This document shows positions 7,577-16,326 of a DNA stretch of 64,000 bases, in pieces. The notes beneath the pieces are model-generated. The model had not been told where the DNA came from, did no database searches, and was given only the letters and a program-made list of their open reading frames with translations. The translations under genes were made by a program, and so were the position numbers. Source of the stretch: Catellatospora sp. TT07R-123 (GTDB taxonomy: Bacteria > Actinomycetota > Actinomycetes > Mycobacteriales > Micromonosporaceae); NCBI RefSeq assembly GCF_018327705.1, contig NZ_BNEM01000001.1, positions 4,278,001-4,342,000 on the forward strand. The letters run 5' to 3'. Position 1 is the stretch's first letter, and each line of letters starts with the position of its first letter.

Positions 7577-8795
7577 CGTTTTCCTCCCCCACCTGGCTCT
7601 GCCCCGCCAGAGCCGCCCAGTCTTCTCCCAGTCCGGCCAGCGCCGGCCTGATCCACTCGTCCACCCGGCCCATCGGCGTGCCGAAGCCGTCCTGCCGGTC
7701 ACCGAGATAGCGGCTGCCGATCTCGGTGAAGTACAGCGCCGCCACCGCGGGGGCGACGTCGGCGTCGACCCCGAACGGCGCCAGCAGCGCGCCCGCGCGG
7801 GCGGCCACGTCGGCCGCGGCGACCGCCGGGACCGCGCCGTGCACGGTGACCGCCTCGTGCAGCTCGAAGTGCAGCACGTCGTAGCCGACCGGCACGTCGG
7901 CGGTGAACCGCTCGAAGTCCCACAGCAGCACCTCGCCGCCGCGGATCGACATGTTGCCGCCGTTCCAGTCGCCGTGCCAGCAGCCGTACGACAGCTCGGC
8001 GCCGGCGCAGGCGGCCAGCACGGCCCGCATCAGGTGCGCGGCGGGACGCTCGCCCAGCGCGTCGACCTGCGCGGCCAGCCGGGCGGCGTACGAGCCGCCG
8101 CCGAAGCGGCCGGTGGTCACGCCGTGCACCCGCGCCAGCGAGCGCATCGCGGCGACGGTGCCCTCGGCCGGGTCGAGCTGCGCGCCCGCCCCGCGGCCCC
8201 AGACCGGCAGCGCCTTCATGACCAGCAGCTGGGCATCGCCCCAGGTGCCGAAGTGCAGCAGCTCGGGGATGCGCGCGGGGGCGAGGTCGCGGCCGGACAG
8301 CGCGGCCAGGGCGGCGTGCTCGTCGCGGATCAGCCTGGTGGTCAGCTCGTTCACGCCGACCTTGGCGTACGCGACGGTGTGCGCCTGCGCGTCGATGAGC
8401 TGGAGCACCGGCTTGCGGTTGGCGCGGGGCGGCCCGAACCGCACGCTCATGCGCACCGGCGTGCCGACCACCTCGCTCAGGTGCTCGGCCAGCGTGCCGC
8501 CGCGGCGGACCGCGACCTGGTCCCGGAAGACCAGGCCGCCGACGCCCGTGGCGAAGACACCGGAGAGCACGCGCTGGCGCAGCCGGTCCTTGGCCGAGCG
8601 GGGCGCGCTGGTGTGGCTGATCGCCGCGCTCGCGGCGCGCCGGTCGCCGTGCGGCACCAGCAGCCGGGGCGATCCCGCGTTGGGGACCACGGTGTAGGTC
8701 TCGGCCGCACCGGGCGCGCCGCGGCCGACGAAGACGTCGCCGGAGGAGTCGCCGCCCAGCAGGCGGCCTAGTTCGTGCAGGTAGCTGCTGCTCAC
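7566..8795 (-). CDS. APH/choline-kinase-like phosphotransferase of the EPS operon
   Basis: The 409-residue protein belongs to the aminoglycoside phosphotransferase-like kinase fold. The catalytic loop HGDWNGGN is at residues 274-281 (Asp276, Asn281) and the metal-binding LLWDFERF follows at 289-296 (Asp293), so the active-site residues are present. The N-terminal lobe is divergent but has AYAKVGVNE, a possible lysine-bearing strand. No membrane segment is seen. The likely role is to phosphorylate a small molecule or glycan precursor for the polymer; antibiotic resistance is less likely in this setting. The start is a GTG at 8795 that overlaps the polymerase stop as GTGA. Confidence 0.75.
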   Translation of the reverse strand: MSSSYLHELGRLLGGDSSGDVFVGRGAPGAAETYTVVPNAGSPRLLVPHGDRRAASAAISHTSAPRSAKDRLRQRVLSGVFATGVGGLVFRDQVAVRRGGTLAEHLSEVVGTPVRMSVRFGPPRANRKPVLQLIDAQAHTVAYAKVGVNELTTRLIRDEHAALAALSGRDLAPARIPELLHFGTWGDAQLLVMKALPVWGRGAGAQLDPAEGTVAAMRSLARVHGVTTGRFGGGSYAARLAAQVDALGERPAAHLMRAVLAACAGAELSYGCWHGDWNGGNMSIRGGEVLLWDFERFTADVPVGYDVLHFELHEAVTVHGAVPAVAAADVAARAGALLAPFGVDADVAPAVAALYFTEIGSRYLGDRQDGFGTPMGRVDEWIRPALAGLGEDWAALAGQSQVGEENDGD

Positions 8796-10225
8796 CGATA
8801 CGCCTTCGTCGTCTCGTTGCGCCACATCAGGCCCAGTCCGGCCATCATGATCACCAGGGTCATGCCGCCGGAGTTGTAGATCGTCATGAACCACAGCGCC
8901 AGCGGGGCGACCAGCCCGCCTGCGATGCCGATCCAGGAGTGCTCGCGCCGGAACCGCCAGCCCATCCACGCGAAGAACAGGATGTACAGGCCGGCGCCGA
9001 CGAACCCCTGCGTGACCAGCAGCGACCAGAGCTGGCCGTCGCTGCCGATGTCGCGGTTGCCGCACTGCTCGCAGCTCGCGCTCTGGCCGATCGCGATCGA
9101 GCGCTCACTGCCGATGGTCTCCGCCTGCCCGCCGTACCCGATGATCGGCGAGCCCCAGGCGGCGGTGACCGCCGCGCCGTTGAGCGAGGCCCGGCCCTCG
9201 TTGGAGTGCGGGGTGTTGATGCGCTCCATCACCGTGGTGCCCAGCGGGGTGGTCAGCGTGACGATGCCGACCAGGGCGACGCCGACCATGACGCCGACGA
9301 CCGGCAGGATGCTGCCGCGGATCGCCAGCCGCACGGTCAGGTACGCCACCGCCAGCCCCAGCCCGAGCCACATGCCCCGGTTGAGCGAGAACACCGTCGG
9401 CACCATCGACAGCACCAGCACGCCGATCGCCCAGAACCGCCGCCACAGCGACTTGGTGCGGTGCAGCGCGGCGATGAGGAACCAGGGCAGCAGCAGCACC
9501 AGGCACTGGCCCCAGGTGTTCGTGTACTGGAACGGCGCGGCCGGACGCGGCCGGGGCGCCTCCTCCAGGATGCTCTGCCACTGCGACAGCTCGATCTTGA
9601 CCGACGAGCGGACGAAGCCGTTGTTGATCAGGAACTTCGGCAGCACCTCGGCCAGCGGCGTGGTGATCGCGAAGCGCGGCAGCACCATGCCGGCCAGGCC
9701 GCCGATGACCAGCACCACGAACAGCGTGGCCAGCATCTTCACGACGCGCTTGGTGGGCAGCTCCCGCTCGGTGAGGTTGCCGATGTACAGCAGCACCACC
9801 CCGGCCGCGGCCAGGTCGGACATGCGCTGCGCGTACGCCAGGAACCGGCCGAGGCCCATCTCCGGCGCCAGCGCGTGCGGCGGCGTGGCACCGAGCATGG
9901 TGGCGCTGACCAGCCCGAGGAACAGCAGCAGCGCCCACAGCGCGAACGGGCCGGGCATCTTGACCCGGCCGCGCCGCAGCAGCTCCAGCGCCATCGGGAC
10001 CGCCAGCAGCGGGATCCAGACCAGCGTCAGGCCGAGCAGCCAGCCGACCGGGTACAGCACGATCATGGCGAACAGCGCCCACTCACGCAGCGGCATCGGA
10101 TCGCGCTGCCGGCGGCGGTAGCCGAGCAGCGGCGGCGGGGCCAGCGCGCGCGGCGGCGCCGCCGCCACCCCGCGGATCGACGACGGCTCCGACTCGGGCG
10201 TGCGCAGGGGTGAAGCAGTGGTCAC
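8792..10225 (-). CDS. O-antigen ligase/polymerase-like membrane protein (Wzy-type)
   Basis: The 477-residue protein has about 11-12 membrane segments and a large extracytoplasmic loop between roughly residues 175 and 230, the usual topology of O-antigen ligase/Wzy polymerases. FSLNRGMWLG at mid-length resembles the conserved arginine-containing segment of the PF04932-type domain. It should polymerise lipid-linked repeat units outside the membrane. It overlaps both operon neighbours by 4 bp. Since the locus also holds a flippase and a chain-length-type protein, a polymerase role is favoured over ligase. Confidence 0.83.
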   Translation of the reverse strand: MTTASPLRTPESEPSSIRGVAAAPPRALAPPPLLGYRRRQRDPMPLREWALFAMIVLYPVGWLLGLTLVWIPLLAVPMALELLRRGRVKMPGPFALWALLLFLGLVSATMLGATPPHALAPEMGLGRFLAYAQRMSDLAAAGVVLLYIGNLTERELPTKRVVKMLATLFVVLVIGGLAGMVLPRFAITTPLAEVLPKFLINNGFVRSSVKIELSQWQSILEEAPRPRPAAPFQYTNTWGQCLVLLLPWFLIAALHRTKSLWRRFWAIGVLVLSMVPTVFSLNRGMWLGLGLAVAYLTVRLAIRGSILPVVGVMVGVALVGIVTLTTPLGTTVMERINTPHSNEGRASLNGAAVTAAWGSPIIGYGGQAETIGSERSIAIGQSASCEQCGNRDIGSDGQLWSLLVTQGFVGAGLYILFFAWMGWRFRREHSWIGIAGGLVAPLALWFMTIYNSGGMTLVIMMAGLGLMWRNETTKAYR

Positions 10226-11229
10226 GACACGGTCACCTTCGCGGCGGCAGGCAGCAGCAGCACCCAGGTCGGTCCGGTGGCCAGCCGCACCAGCGACTCC
10301 GCCGGGCCCAGCAGGTTGAGCGCCGAGTCCAGGCCGCCGACCTTGCTCCAGGTGCCGGTGACGGACTGCCCGGCGCCGAAGACGCGCACCGCGCCGGTCC
10401 CGGCCGGATCGGGCAGCGACACGGTCCGGTGCAGGGCGTTGACCGCCTTCTGCTTGTACGGCACGGTCAGCAGCACCAGGTTGGCCGCCGCGACCGGCAC
10501 CCCGCCGACGGTGGTCTGCCAGCGCCTGGTGGTCTGGTCGAAGCGCCAGGTCAGGGCCGCGTGCCCGGCCACCTGCACGGTGACCGACGCGGCCGGTTCG
10601 AGCCCGGTCGCCGACAGCGACTCGCCCCGCTGGGCGTACTGGAACAGCGGGGCGGGCAGTGCGGCCGCCGAGGGGGCGGGCGCCTGAAGGCTCGCGGCGT
10701 TCGCGTACGTACGGCCGGAGGCGGTGGTGAACGCCGCCTTGCGGCTGGCGGGGGTGCCCGAGGCCAGGTTCGTGGACTTCAGCGTGTCCAGCCAGCCCTG
10801 CGCCACCGTGTGGTCGTGGGCGACGAACGGGCGCAGCTGGTTGAACAGCTTCAGATCACCCGGGCGCACCGCCGCGACCGGGCCGACCTTGGTGGCGGCC
10901 TGCGACTGGTACACCCCGACCGCGCGCAGCAGGCTGCCCTCGGCGAAGTCCAGCCCGACCAGGTCGGCCAGGTCCAGCCCGACCGGCGCGGCGGCGCCGG
11001 TGCCGACCTCGATCGGCACCAGCACCGAGGTCTTGGCCGCCGTCGCCTCATCGGTCTCGGCCCCGGTCAGCGGGGCCCTGGGCAGCAGCGGCGAGGGGGA
11101 GGGCAGGCTGAAGGAGGGCCGGGCGCTGGGGGCGTCGCCGGCCTTGGTCGGGTCGTCGATCGAGCAGCCTGAGGCCAGGAACGCGACGGCGGCCAAGGCG
11201 CCGGCGTACGCCCGCAGCGTCCGGCTCAT
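10222..11229 (-). CDS. DUF3048/YerB-like lipoprotein of the EPS operon
   Basis: The 335-residue protein carries a lipobox (FLASGC, Cys22) and should be anchored on the outer face of the membrane. The N-terminal domain (VLVPIEVGTG, GPVAAVRPGDLKL) and the C-terminal domain (NLVLLTVPYK, VTGTWSKVG, WVLLLP) resemble the two-part DUF3048/YerB architecture; the match is moderate. Function in that family is unknown. Its position between the Wzz-like protein and the polymerase suggests a part in polymer export or length control. The start ATG overlaps the Wzz-like stop, and its stop overlaps the polymerase start. Confidence 0.65.
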   Translation of the reverse strand: MSRTLRAYAGALAAVAFLASGCSIDDPTKAGDAPSARPSFSLPSPSPLLPRAPLTGAETDEATAAKTSVLVPIEVGTGAAAPVGLDLADLVGLDFAEGSLLRAVGVYQSQAATKVGPVAAVRPGDLKLFNQLRPFVAHDHTVAQGWLDTLKSTNLASGTPASRKAAFTTASGRTYANAASLQAPAPSAAALPAPLFQYAQRGESLSATGLEPAASVTVQVAGHAALTWRFDQTTRRWQTTVGGVPVAAANLVLLTVPYKQKAVNALHRTVSLPDPAGTGAVRVFGAGQSVTGTWSKVGGLDSALNLLGPAESLVRLATGPTWVLLLPAAAKVTVS

Positions 11230-12971
11230 CGCGCGTCGGCCGAGGACTGGCCCGAGCCGCCGCGGCGCTTGGTGCCGGTGGGCTGCGTGCCGATGGGCTG
11301 GGTGTCGTTCTCGTCCGCGCCGGGCTGCCAGAAGGCGATCGGCTCGAACTCCTCCGACGCGGCCGGGACCCGGTCCATCACCATCGTCATGTCGTGGTCG
11401 CGTGCCGGGGGCAGCTGGACCGGCTGCGGTGCGGTCAGCTGCGGTGCCGCGGCCGGAGCCTGGCGGAACTTGCGGCTGTTGCGGGCCGAGCGCGGATTGC
11501 GCACCACCAGCAGGCCCGCCAGCGGGCCCTGGACCCGGGCGATCTGCTCGATCGAGGCCTCGACGTCACCGATGCGGGCGGCGCGGGTCTCGACGACCAG
11601 CAGCACCGCCGCGGCGATCTCGCTGAGCGCCTGCGCGTCGACGGCGTGGCTCGGCGGCGCCGTGGCCACCAGCACCCGGTCGGCCCGCTCCTGGATCTCG
11701 CCGAGCAGCTGGGAGACCACGGCGACGGGCAGCTCGACGCGCGGGTCGAGGTGGCCCGGGGTGAGCAGCGAGACGTTGTGGATCGTCGAGACCTTGGTCA
11801 GCGCCCGGTCCAGGTCGGCGGTGCCGGCGATGACGTCGCCGAGGCCGACGGACGGGTTGACGCCGAGCAGGCCCGGCAGGAACGACTGCGGGTCGGTGCA
11901 GACCACGACCACGCGCTCGCCGGAGCGGGCGAACGCGGCGGCCAGGTTCGCCACGACGAACTCGACCGCGCCGCCGCGGGCGGCGCCGCAGATGAGCAGC
12001 GCGTCGGTCGGCGAGGGGCGGCCGCCGCGGACCGTGCCCGCCGCGACGCGCAGCGTGTTGCGCAGCAGGCTGAACTCGCGGCCCAGATGGCTGGCCGCGT
12101 CGGCGACCGTCACCTTGTCCCGGTTGCGCTGCAGCTCCAGCAGGATCGGCACGTCGACGAGGTACGGCAGCTGGCGGCTGTTGTAGATGCGGCTGTCCAG
12201 GCGGTCGAGCACGAGCGCGCCGGCCAGGCCGAGCAGCAGGCCGATGGCGACACCGCTGATCAGGTACAGCTTGAGGTCCGGTTTGGCCGGGGAGTCGGGC
12301 CTGTTGGCAGCAGAAAGGATATTGCCCGGTTTGACCACCGAAGCCAGCAGCGGGATCATGCGGGTGTTCATGGTGTTGATCTGCTGCGTGAGGATCTGCT
12401 GCTGCTGCACCGCCTGCTGGCGGTCGACCGAGTTGTTCGGCAGGGCGGCGATGCGGCCCGCGACGTCGTTCAGCTGCTTGGTCAGGCCGGAGATGTCGTC
12501 CTTGAGCGAGGCGGTCTGCTGCTCGATGCTCTTGGTCGCGTCGGCCGCGCGCTGGTCCAGGTATGCCTGCGCGAACGCCTGCGAGCCCGCCTGGGCCTCG
12601 CTCGCCGTCGGCGCCTCGAACGCGATCGCCAGCACCGAGGTGTTGGCGGGCACGGTGACCGTGGTCCGCTCGACCAGCTGGTCTACCGGCGTCGAACTGC
12701 CGAGCAGGTGCTGCGCGGCCTCGCCGACGGTGGTGGAGCGCACGACCTGGGACTCGGTGTCGAGGTTCACCTTGACGGAGGTGTCGAGGCCGACCTGGAG
12801 CACCAGCACCTTGGTCTCGGAGACGTAGACCTTCTCCTGGGTGGCGGCGACCACGAGGCCGCCCACGCCGCCCACGAACACGGTGAACGCGACCAGCCAC
12901 CACCGGCGCACCAGCCAGCCGACGTAGTCACCGATGGATGCCGACTGCACCGAGGGTGAATTACTTGCCAT
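11226..12971 (-). CDS. Wzz-type chain-length protein with degenerate BY-kinase domain
   Basis: The 581-residue protein has the polysaccharide co-polymerase layout: membrane helix 24-44, an extracytoplasmic Wzz domain with a coiled-coil stretch near 140-205, a second helix 233-255, and a cytoplasmic CpsD-like domain from about 290. The nucleotide site is degenerate. The Walker A position reads CGAARGGAVE (328-337) with no Lys-Ser/Thr, the Walker B-like position reads RVLVATAPP without the usual Asp, and the C-terminal tail has no tyrosine. It is therefore predicted to be a pseudokinase. The ATG at 12971 follows GGGGAG. It is the first gene of the seven-gene operon and probably sets chain length. 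Confidence 0.85.
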   Translation of the reverse strand: MASNSPSVQSASIGDYVGWLVRRWWLVAFTVFVGGVGGLVVAATQEKVYVSETKVLVLQVGLDTSVKVNLDTESQVVRSTTVGEAAQHLLGSSTPVDQLVERTTVTVPANTSVLAIAFEAPTASEAQAGSQAFAQAYLDQRAADATKSIEQQTASLKDDISGLTKQLNDVAGRIAALPNNSVDRQQAVQQQQILTQQINTMNTRMIPLLASVVKPGNILSAANRPDSPAKPDLKLYLISGVAIGLLLGLAGALVLDRLDSRIYNSRQLPYLVDVPILLELQRNRDKVTVADAASHLGREFSLLRNTLRVAAGTVRGGRPSPTDALLICGAARGGAVEFVVANLAAAFARSGERVVVVCTDPQSFLPGLLGVNPSVGLGDVIAGTADLDRALTKVSTIHNVSLLTPGHLDPRVELPVAVVSQLLGEIQERADRVLVATAPPSHAVDAQALSEIAAAVLLVVETRAARIGDVEASIEQIARVQGPLAGLLVVRNPRSARNSRKFRQAPAAAPQLTAPQPVQLPPARDHDMTMVMDRVPAASEEFEPIAFWQPGADENDTQPIGTQPTGTKRRGGSGQSSADAR

Positions 12972-13337
12972 GTGCTCCCCTTGTTCACAACCTGTTGACA
13001 CTCGGCCGTCGATGTCCGGCGCGGCTGCGAGTGGCCACACGCAGGCGGTCATCCTAGGTAGACAGGGTTTCACGCTAGTCACCGGCTTGCATCACCCGGT
13101 CAGCCAAACGGCCACTTCTGTTCAGACCGGAGTTATTGGACGCGGCAGTGGCGGTTGACACGGTCGATTCCGCCATCATCCGAACAGATCGCCCGCCGGT
13201 TAAACCGCAGGTCATGCCCTGGTGACCGAAATACGTACTGGCAGAAGGTGTTCGATGTCGGTCTACCGACAGTACACCGAGGCGAAATGTTAAAAGGTGC
13301 CGTTAAGCTGCGGTCGTCTCTGGGAGAGGAAACTGGG
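12972..13337. promoter_or_regulatory. Divergent EPS promoter region
   Basis: This 366-bp gap separates the minus-strand and plus-strand EPS operons and holds no convincing gene. It is less GC-rich than its surroundings, especially at 13100-13310. An operator-like inverted repeat, TGTCGGT-CT-ACCGACA, lies at 13256-13271, upstream of the Alg14-like gene. An in-frame ATG at 13287 would lengthen that protein by 17 residues but lacks family support. Confidence 0.5.
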
Positions 13338-13808
13338 ATGGCCGAACGAAAACACGCCCGACACGTCCTTCTGGTCGGTTCGTCCGGTGGCCACCTCGCG
13401 CAGCTGTACGCGTTGCAGCCGTGGTGGACCGACCGGGCCCGCACCTGGGTCACCTTCCCCACACCCGACGCGCACAGCCTGCTGGCTGAGGAGAATGTCG
13501 TCTACGCCCACTATCCGACGACTCGCAACATTCCCAACCTCCTGCGCAACTTCCTGCTGGCGTTCGGCGTGATGCGGCGCACCCGGCCCGACGCGGTCAT
13601 CACGACCGGCGCCGGGGTCGCGCTGCCCTTCTTCGTGCTGGCCAAGCTGCGGCGCATCCCCACGGTGTACATCGAGGTGTACGACCGGCTGGAGACCCGC
13701 ACGCTGACCGCGCGGCTGTGCCGCCCCTTCACCTCGCGCATGCTGGTGCAGTTCACCCAGCAGCTGTCCCTCTACAAGGGATCGACGCTGGTGGGGCCGC
13801 TGCTGTGA
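13338..13808 (+). CDS. Alg14/PssD-like glycosyltransferase subunit
   Basis: The 156-residue protein matches the membrane-associated Alg14-type half of split GT28-family transferases. It has the N-terminal VLLVGSSGGHLAQLYAL motif, TTGAGVALPF and a conserved IEVYDR segment. In rhizobial PssD/PssE and eukaryotic Alg14/Alg13, this subunit recruits the catalytic partner to the membrane and binds the lipid acceptor. The catalytic partner is the next gene, which starts at a GTG overlapping this stop (GTGA). The ATG at 13338 follows GAGAGGA. The likely product is a lipid-linked disaccharide in the EPS pathway. Confidence 0.82.
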   Translation: MAERKHARHVLLVGSSGGHLAQLYALQPWWTDRARTWVTFPTPDAHSLLAEENVVYAHYPTTRNIPNLLRNFLLAFGVMRRTRPDAVITTGAGVALPFFVLAKLRRIPTVYIEVYDRLETRTLTARLCRPFTSRMLVQFTQQLSLYKGSTLVGPLL

Positions 13809-15361
13809 CCGCGCCCGACATCCGCACCCAGCACCTGACCGTCCCGGCGCCCCGGCGGCACGAAAGCACCCAGACCGGACGCGCACCGCTGCTCGTCGTG
13901 GTCGGCACCGACGTGCACCCGTTCGACCGGCTGCTGAACTGGACCGCCCGCTGGGCCGAGGAGAACGGCGTGCCCTGCGTCATGCAGTACGGCTCGTCCA
14001 CTCCGCGTGATCTGCCCGGCTCGTCCGCCTTCTTCGACCACGCCACGCTCGGTACGCGGCTGCGCGAGGCCGGGCTCGTGGTCTGCCACGGCGGCCCGGC
14101 GACCATCACCGAGGCCCGCCGCGCCGGGCACATCCCGGTCGTGGTGCCGCGCGACCCGACCCTCGGCGAGCACGTCGACGACCACCAGCAGCGCTTCGCC
14201 GCCCACATGGGCGAGGCGGGCATGGTCCGGCTGTGCCGCACCGAGGAGTCGCTGCGCGCGGTGCTCGACGCCGCCCTGGTCGAGCCCGAGGCGCTGCGGC
14301 TGGACACCGCCGAGGCCGGTGCCGAGTCGGCCGCCGCCGTGCGGCGCGTGGGCGACATCATCGACTCGCTGGCGGCCCGCCTGCCCAGCCGGCACTCGGC
14401 CGACGACGTGCGGGTGCTGTTCATCGGCGGCTGGGGGCGCAGCGGCTCCACGCTGACCGACCGGCTGCTCGGGCAGGCGCCCGACGTGTGCGCGGTCGGC
14501 GAGGTGACCCACACCTGGGAGCGGGCGCTGCGCGACAACGAGCGCTGCGGCTGCGGCGTGCGGTTCCGCGACTGCGACTTCTGGGGCAAGGTGGGCGAGG
14601 TCGCGTACGGCGGCTGGGACACCCTCGACGTGGAGCAGGTGCTCGCGCTCAAGCACCGGGTCGACCGGATGCGGTTCGTGGCGCGGCTGGCGCTGCCGTT
14701 CTGGGCCACCCGCCGCAAGAACGACCTGCGCACGTACGGCGAACTGCACCGCAAGCTGTACCGGGCGGTGGCCGAGGTGTCCGGCACCTCGGTGGTGGTC
14801 GACTCCAGCAAGCACGCCTCGCTGGCGTTCGCGCTGCGCCACGCCCGCGGCATCGACTTCCGGGTGCTGCACCTGGTGCGCGACGGCCGCGCGGTGGCGT
14901 ACTCGTGGAGCCGCGAGGTGCTGCGGCCGGAGATCGTCGACGCCGAGGTGTACATGCCGACGTACTCGACGGTCAGCTCGGGCCTGCACTGGCTGGTGCA
15001 CAACGCGCTGTTCCACCTGCTCGACTGGGTGGGCACCCCCGTGCTGCGGATGAGGTACGAGGACTTCATCGCCTCCCCGGCCGACAGCCTGCGCCGCATC
15101 CGCGGCTTCGCCGACCTGCCCACCGGGAAGATGGACCTGCTCGACCGCCCCGCCGCCACCGCCGAGGGGCTGCCCACGGCGCAGCTGGCCGCGACGCACA
15201 CCGTCGCGGGCAACCCGATGCGCTTCACCACGGGTTCGGTGACGCTGCGGCTCGACGCCGCCTGGCGGGCCAAGCTCGCCGCCCGCAAGCGCCGCGTGCT
15301 CAGCCTGATCACCTGGCCGCTCCGCGCCCGCTACGGCTACCTGGACTGGAGAAAGAAATGA
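13805..15361 (+). CDS. Alg13/PssE-like glycosyltransferase fused to a sulfotransferase
   Basis: This 518-residue protein joins two enzymes. Residues 28-190 form a GT28 C-terminal, Alg13-like catalytic domain with the nucleotide-sugar motif VVCHGGPATITEA (92-104). Residues 203-440 form a sulfotransferase domain with a phosphosulfate loop GGWGRSGST (208-216), VVDSSKH (331-337) and the 3'-phosphate motif HLVRDGRAVAYSWSR (356-370). The reading frame is continuous with uniform high-GC codon use, so this is a real fusion and not a frameshift artefact. It probably adds a sugar to the lipid carrier with the Alg14-like partner and sulfates the product. It overlaps the GT2 gene by 4 bp. Confidence 0.85.
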   Translation: MTAPDIRTQHLTVPAPRRHESTQTGRAPLLVVVGTDVHPFDRLLNWTARWAEENGVPCVMQYGSSTPRDLPGSSAFFDHATLGTRLREAGLVVCHGGPATITEARRAGHIPVVVPRDPTLGEHVDDHQQRFAAHMGEAGMVRLCRTEESLRAVLDAALVEPEALRLDTAEAGAESAAAVRRVGDIIDSLAARLPSRHSADDVRVLFIGGWGRSGSTLTDRLLGQAPDVCAVGEVTHTWERALRDNERCGCGVRFRDCDFWGKVGEVAYGGWDTLDVEQVLALKHRVDRMRFVARLALPFWATRRKNDLRTYGELHRKLYRAVAEVSGTSVVVDSSKHASLAFALRHARGIDFRVLHLVRDGRAVAYSWSREVLRPEIVDAEVYMPTYSTVSSGLHWLVHNALFHLLDWVGTPVLRMRYEDFIASPADSLRRIRGFADLPTGKMDLLDRPAATAEGLPTAQLAATHTVAGNPMRFTTGSVTLRLDAAWRAKLAARKRRVLSLITWPLRARYGYLDWRKK

Positions 15362-16269
15362 CCGCCAAGGTCTCGGTGGTGGTGCCCACCCGCAACCGGC
15401 CCGAGCTGCTGGCCAAGGCCCTCGACGCCATCCTCGGGCAGGAGTACCCCGGCCCGATCGAGGTGATCGTGGTCTTCGACCAGAGCGAGCCCGACCTGTC
15501 GCTGCGCCGTGACGACCCGCACCGCGAGGTGCGCGTCATCACCAACGCGCGCACCCAGGGCCTGGCCGGCGGTCGCAACACCGGCATCGGCGCGGCCACC
15601 GGCGAGCTGGTGGCGTTCTGCGACGACGACGACGAGTGGCTGCCCGGCAAGCTCGCCGCGCAGGTGGCGCTGCTGGACGCCCGGCCGGAGTCGGAGCTGT
15701 GCTGCATCGGCGTGGTCATCGACTACGACGGCCGCGACGTGGAGCGGACCCTCGGCAAGGACAGCATCACGCTGCCGGACCTGCTGCGCGACCGGCTGAC
15801 CGAGCTGCACCCGTCGACGTTCCTGTTCCGGCGCGCCGCGCTGGTCGACGGGATCGGCCTGGTCGACGAGAACATCCCGGGCAGCTACGCCGAGGATTAC
15901 GAGCTGCTGCTGCGCGCGGCGCGGCGGGCCCCGATCGCCAACGCGCCGGGCGCGCTGGTGCGGGTGCGCTGGCACCGGCAGTCGTACTTCACCGCGCGCT
16001 GGGCGACGATCGCCGAGGCGCTGCAGTGGCTGCTGGAGCGGTACCCGGAGTTCGACAGCGCGCCGCGCGGGCACGCCCGCATCACCGGGCAGATCGCGTT
16101 CGCGCAGGCCGCGGGTGGGCACCGCAAGGACGCCATCCGGTGGGTACGCAAGACGATCCGGCACAGCCCGCGCGAGGCGCGCTCGTACCTGGCGCTCGCG
16201 GTGGCCACGCGGCTGGTCTCGGCCGATTCGGTGCTGCGCAAGCTGCACAAGCGCGGCCGCGGCATCTGA
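15358..16269 (+). CDS. GT2 family glycosyltransferase
   Basis: The 303-residue protein is a GT-A fold family 2 transferase. It begins VSVVVPTRNRPELL, has GLAGGRNTGI and a CDDDDEWLPGK metal-binding block near residues 88-98, and a later GSYAEDYELLLRA segment that matches the acceptor/base region. It likely adds a sugar during assembly of the lipid-linked EPS unit on the cytoplasmic side. The ATG at 15358 overlaps the fusion protein's stop. It is the last gene of the plus-strand EPS operon, and a strong hairpin follows. Confidence 0.88.
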   Translation: MTAKVSVVVPTRNRPELLAKALDAILGQEYPGPIEVIVVFDQSEPDLSLRRDDPHREVRVITNARTQGLAGGRNTGIGAATGELVAFCDDDDEWLPGKLAAQVALLDARPESELCCIGVVIDYDGRDVERTLGKDSITLPDLLRDRLTELHPSTFLFRRAALVDGIGLVDENIPGSYAEDYELLLRAARRAPIANAPGALVRVRWHRQSYFTARWATIAEALQWLLERYPEFDSAPRGHARITGQIAFAQAAGGHRKDAIRWVRKTIRHSPREARSYLALAVATRLVSADSVLRKLHKRGRGI

Positions 16270-16277
16270 GCGGTGAC

Positions 16278-16320
16278 AGACGGGCGGGGCCGGGGATCAG
16301 ATCCCCGGCCCCGCCCGTCT
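16278..16320. terminator. Bidirectional terminator hairpin
   Basis: A perfect 20-bp GC-rich stem pairs 16278-16297 with 16301-16320 around a CAG loop. It lies between the convergent GT2 and DNRLRE/GH26-like genes and ends with TCTC on the plus side. Confidence 0.85.
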
Positions 16321-16326
16321 CTCAGG

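Noticed and set aside
7566-8795. Aminoglycoside resistance gene
   Set aside because: The kinase fold is APH-like, but the gene is translationally coupled inside an EPS operon, so a biosynthetic role is more likely.
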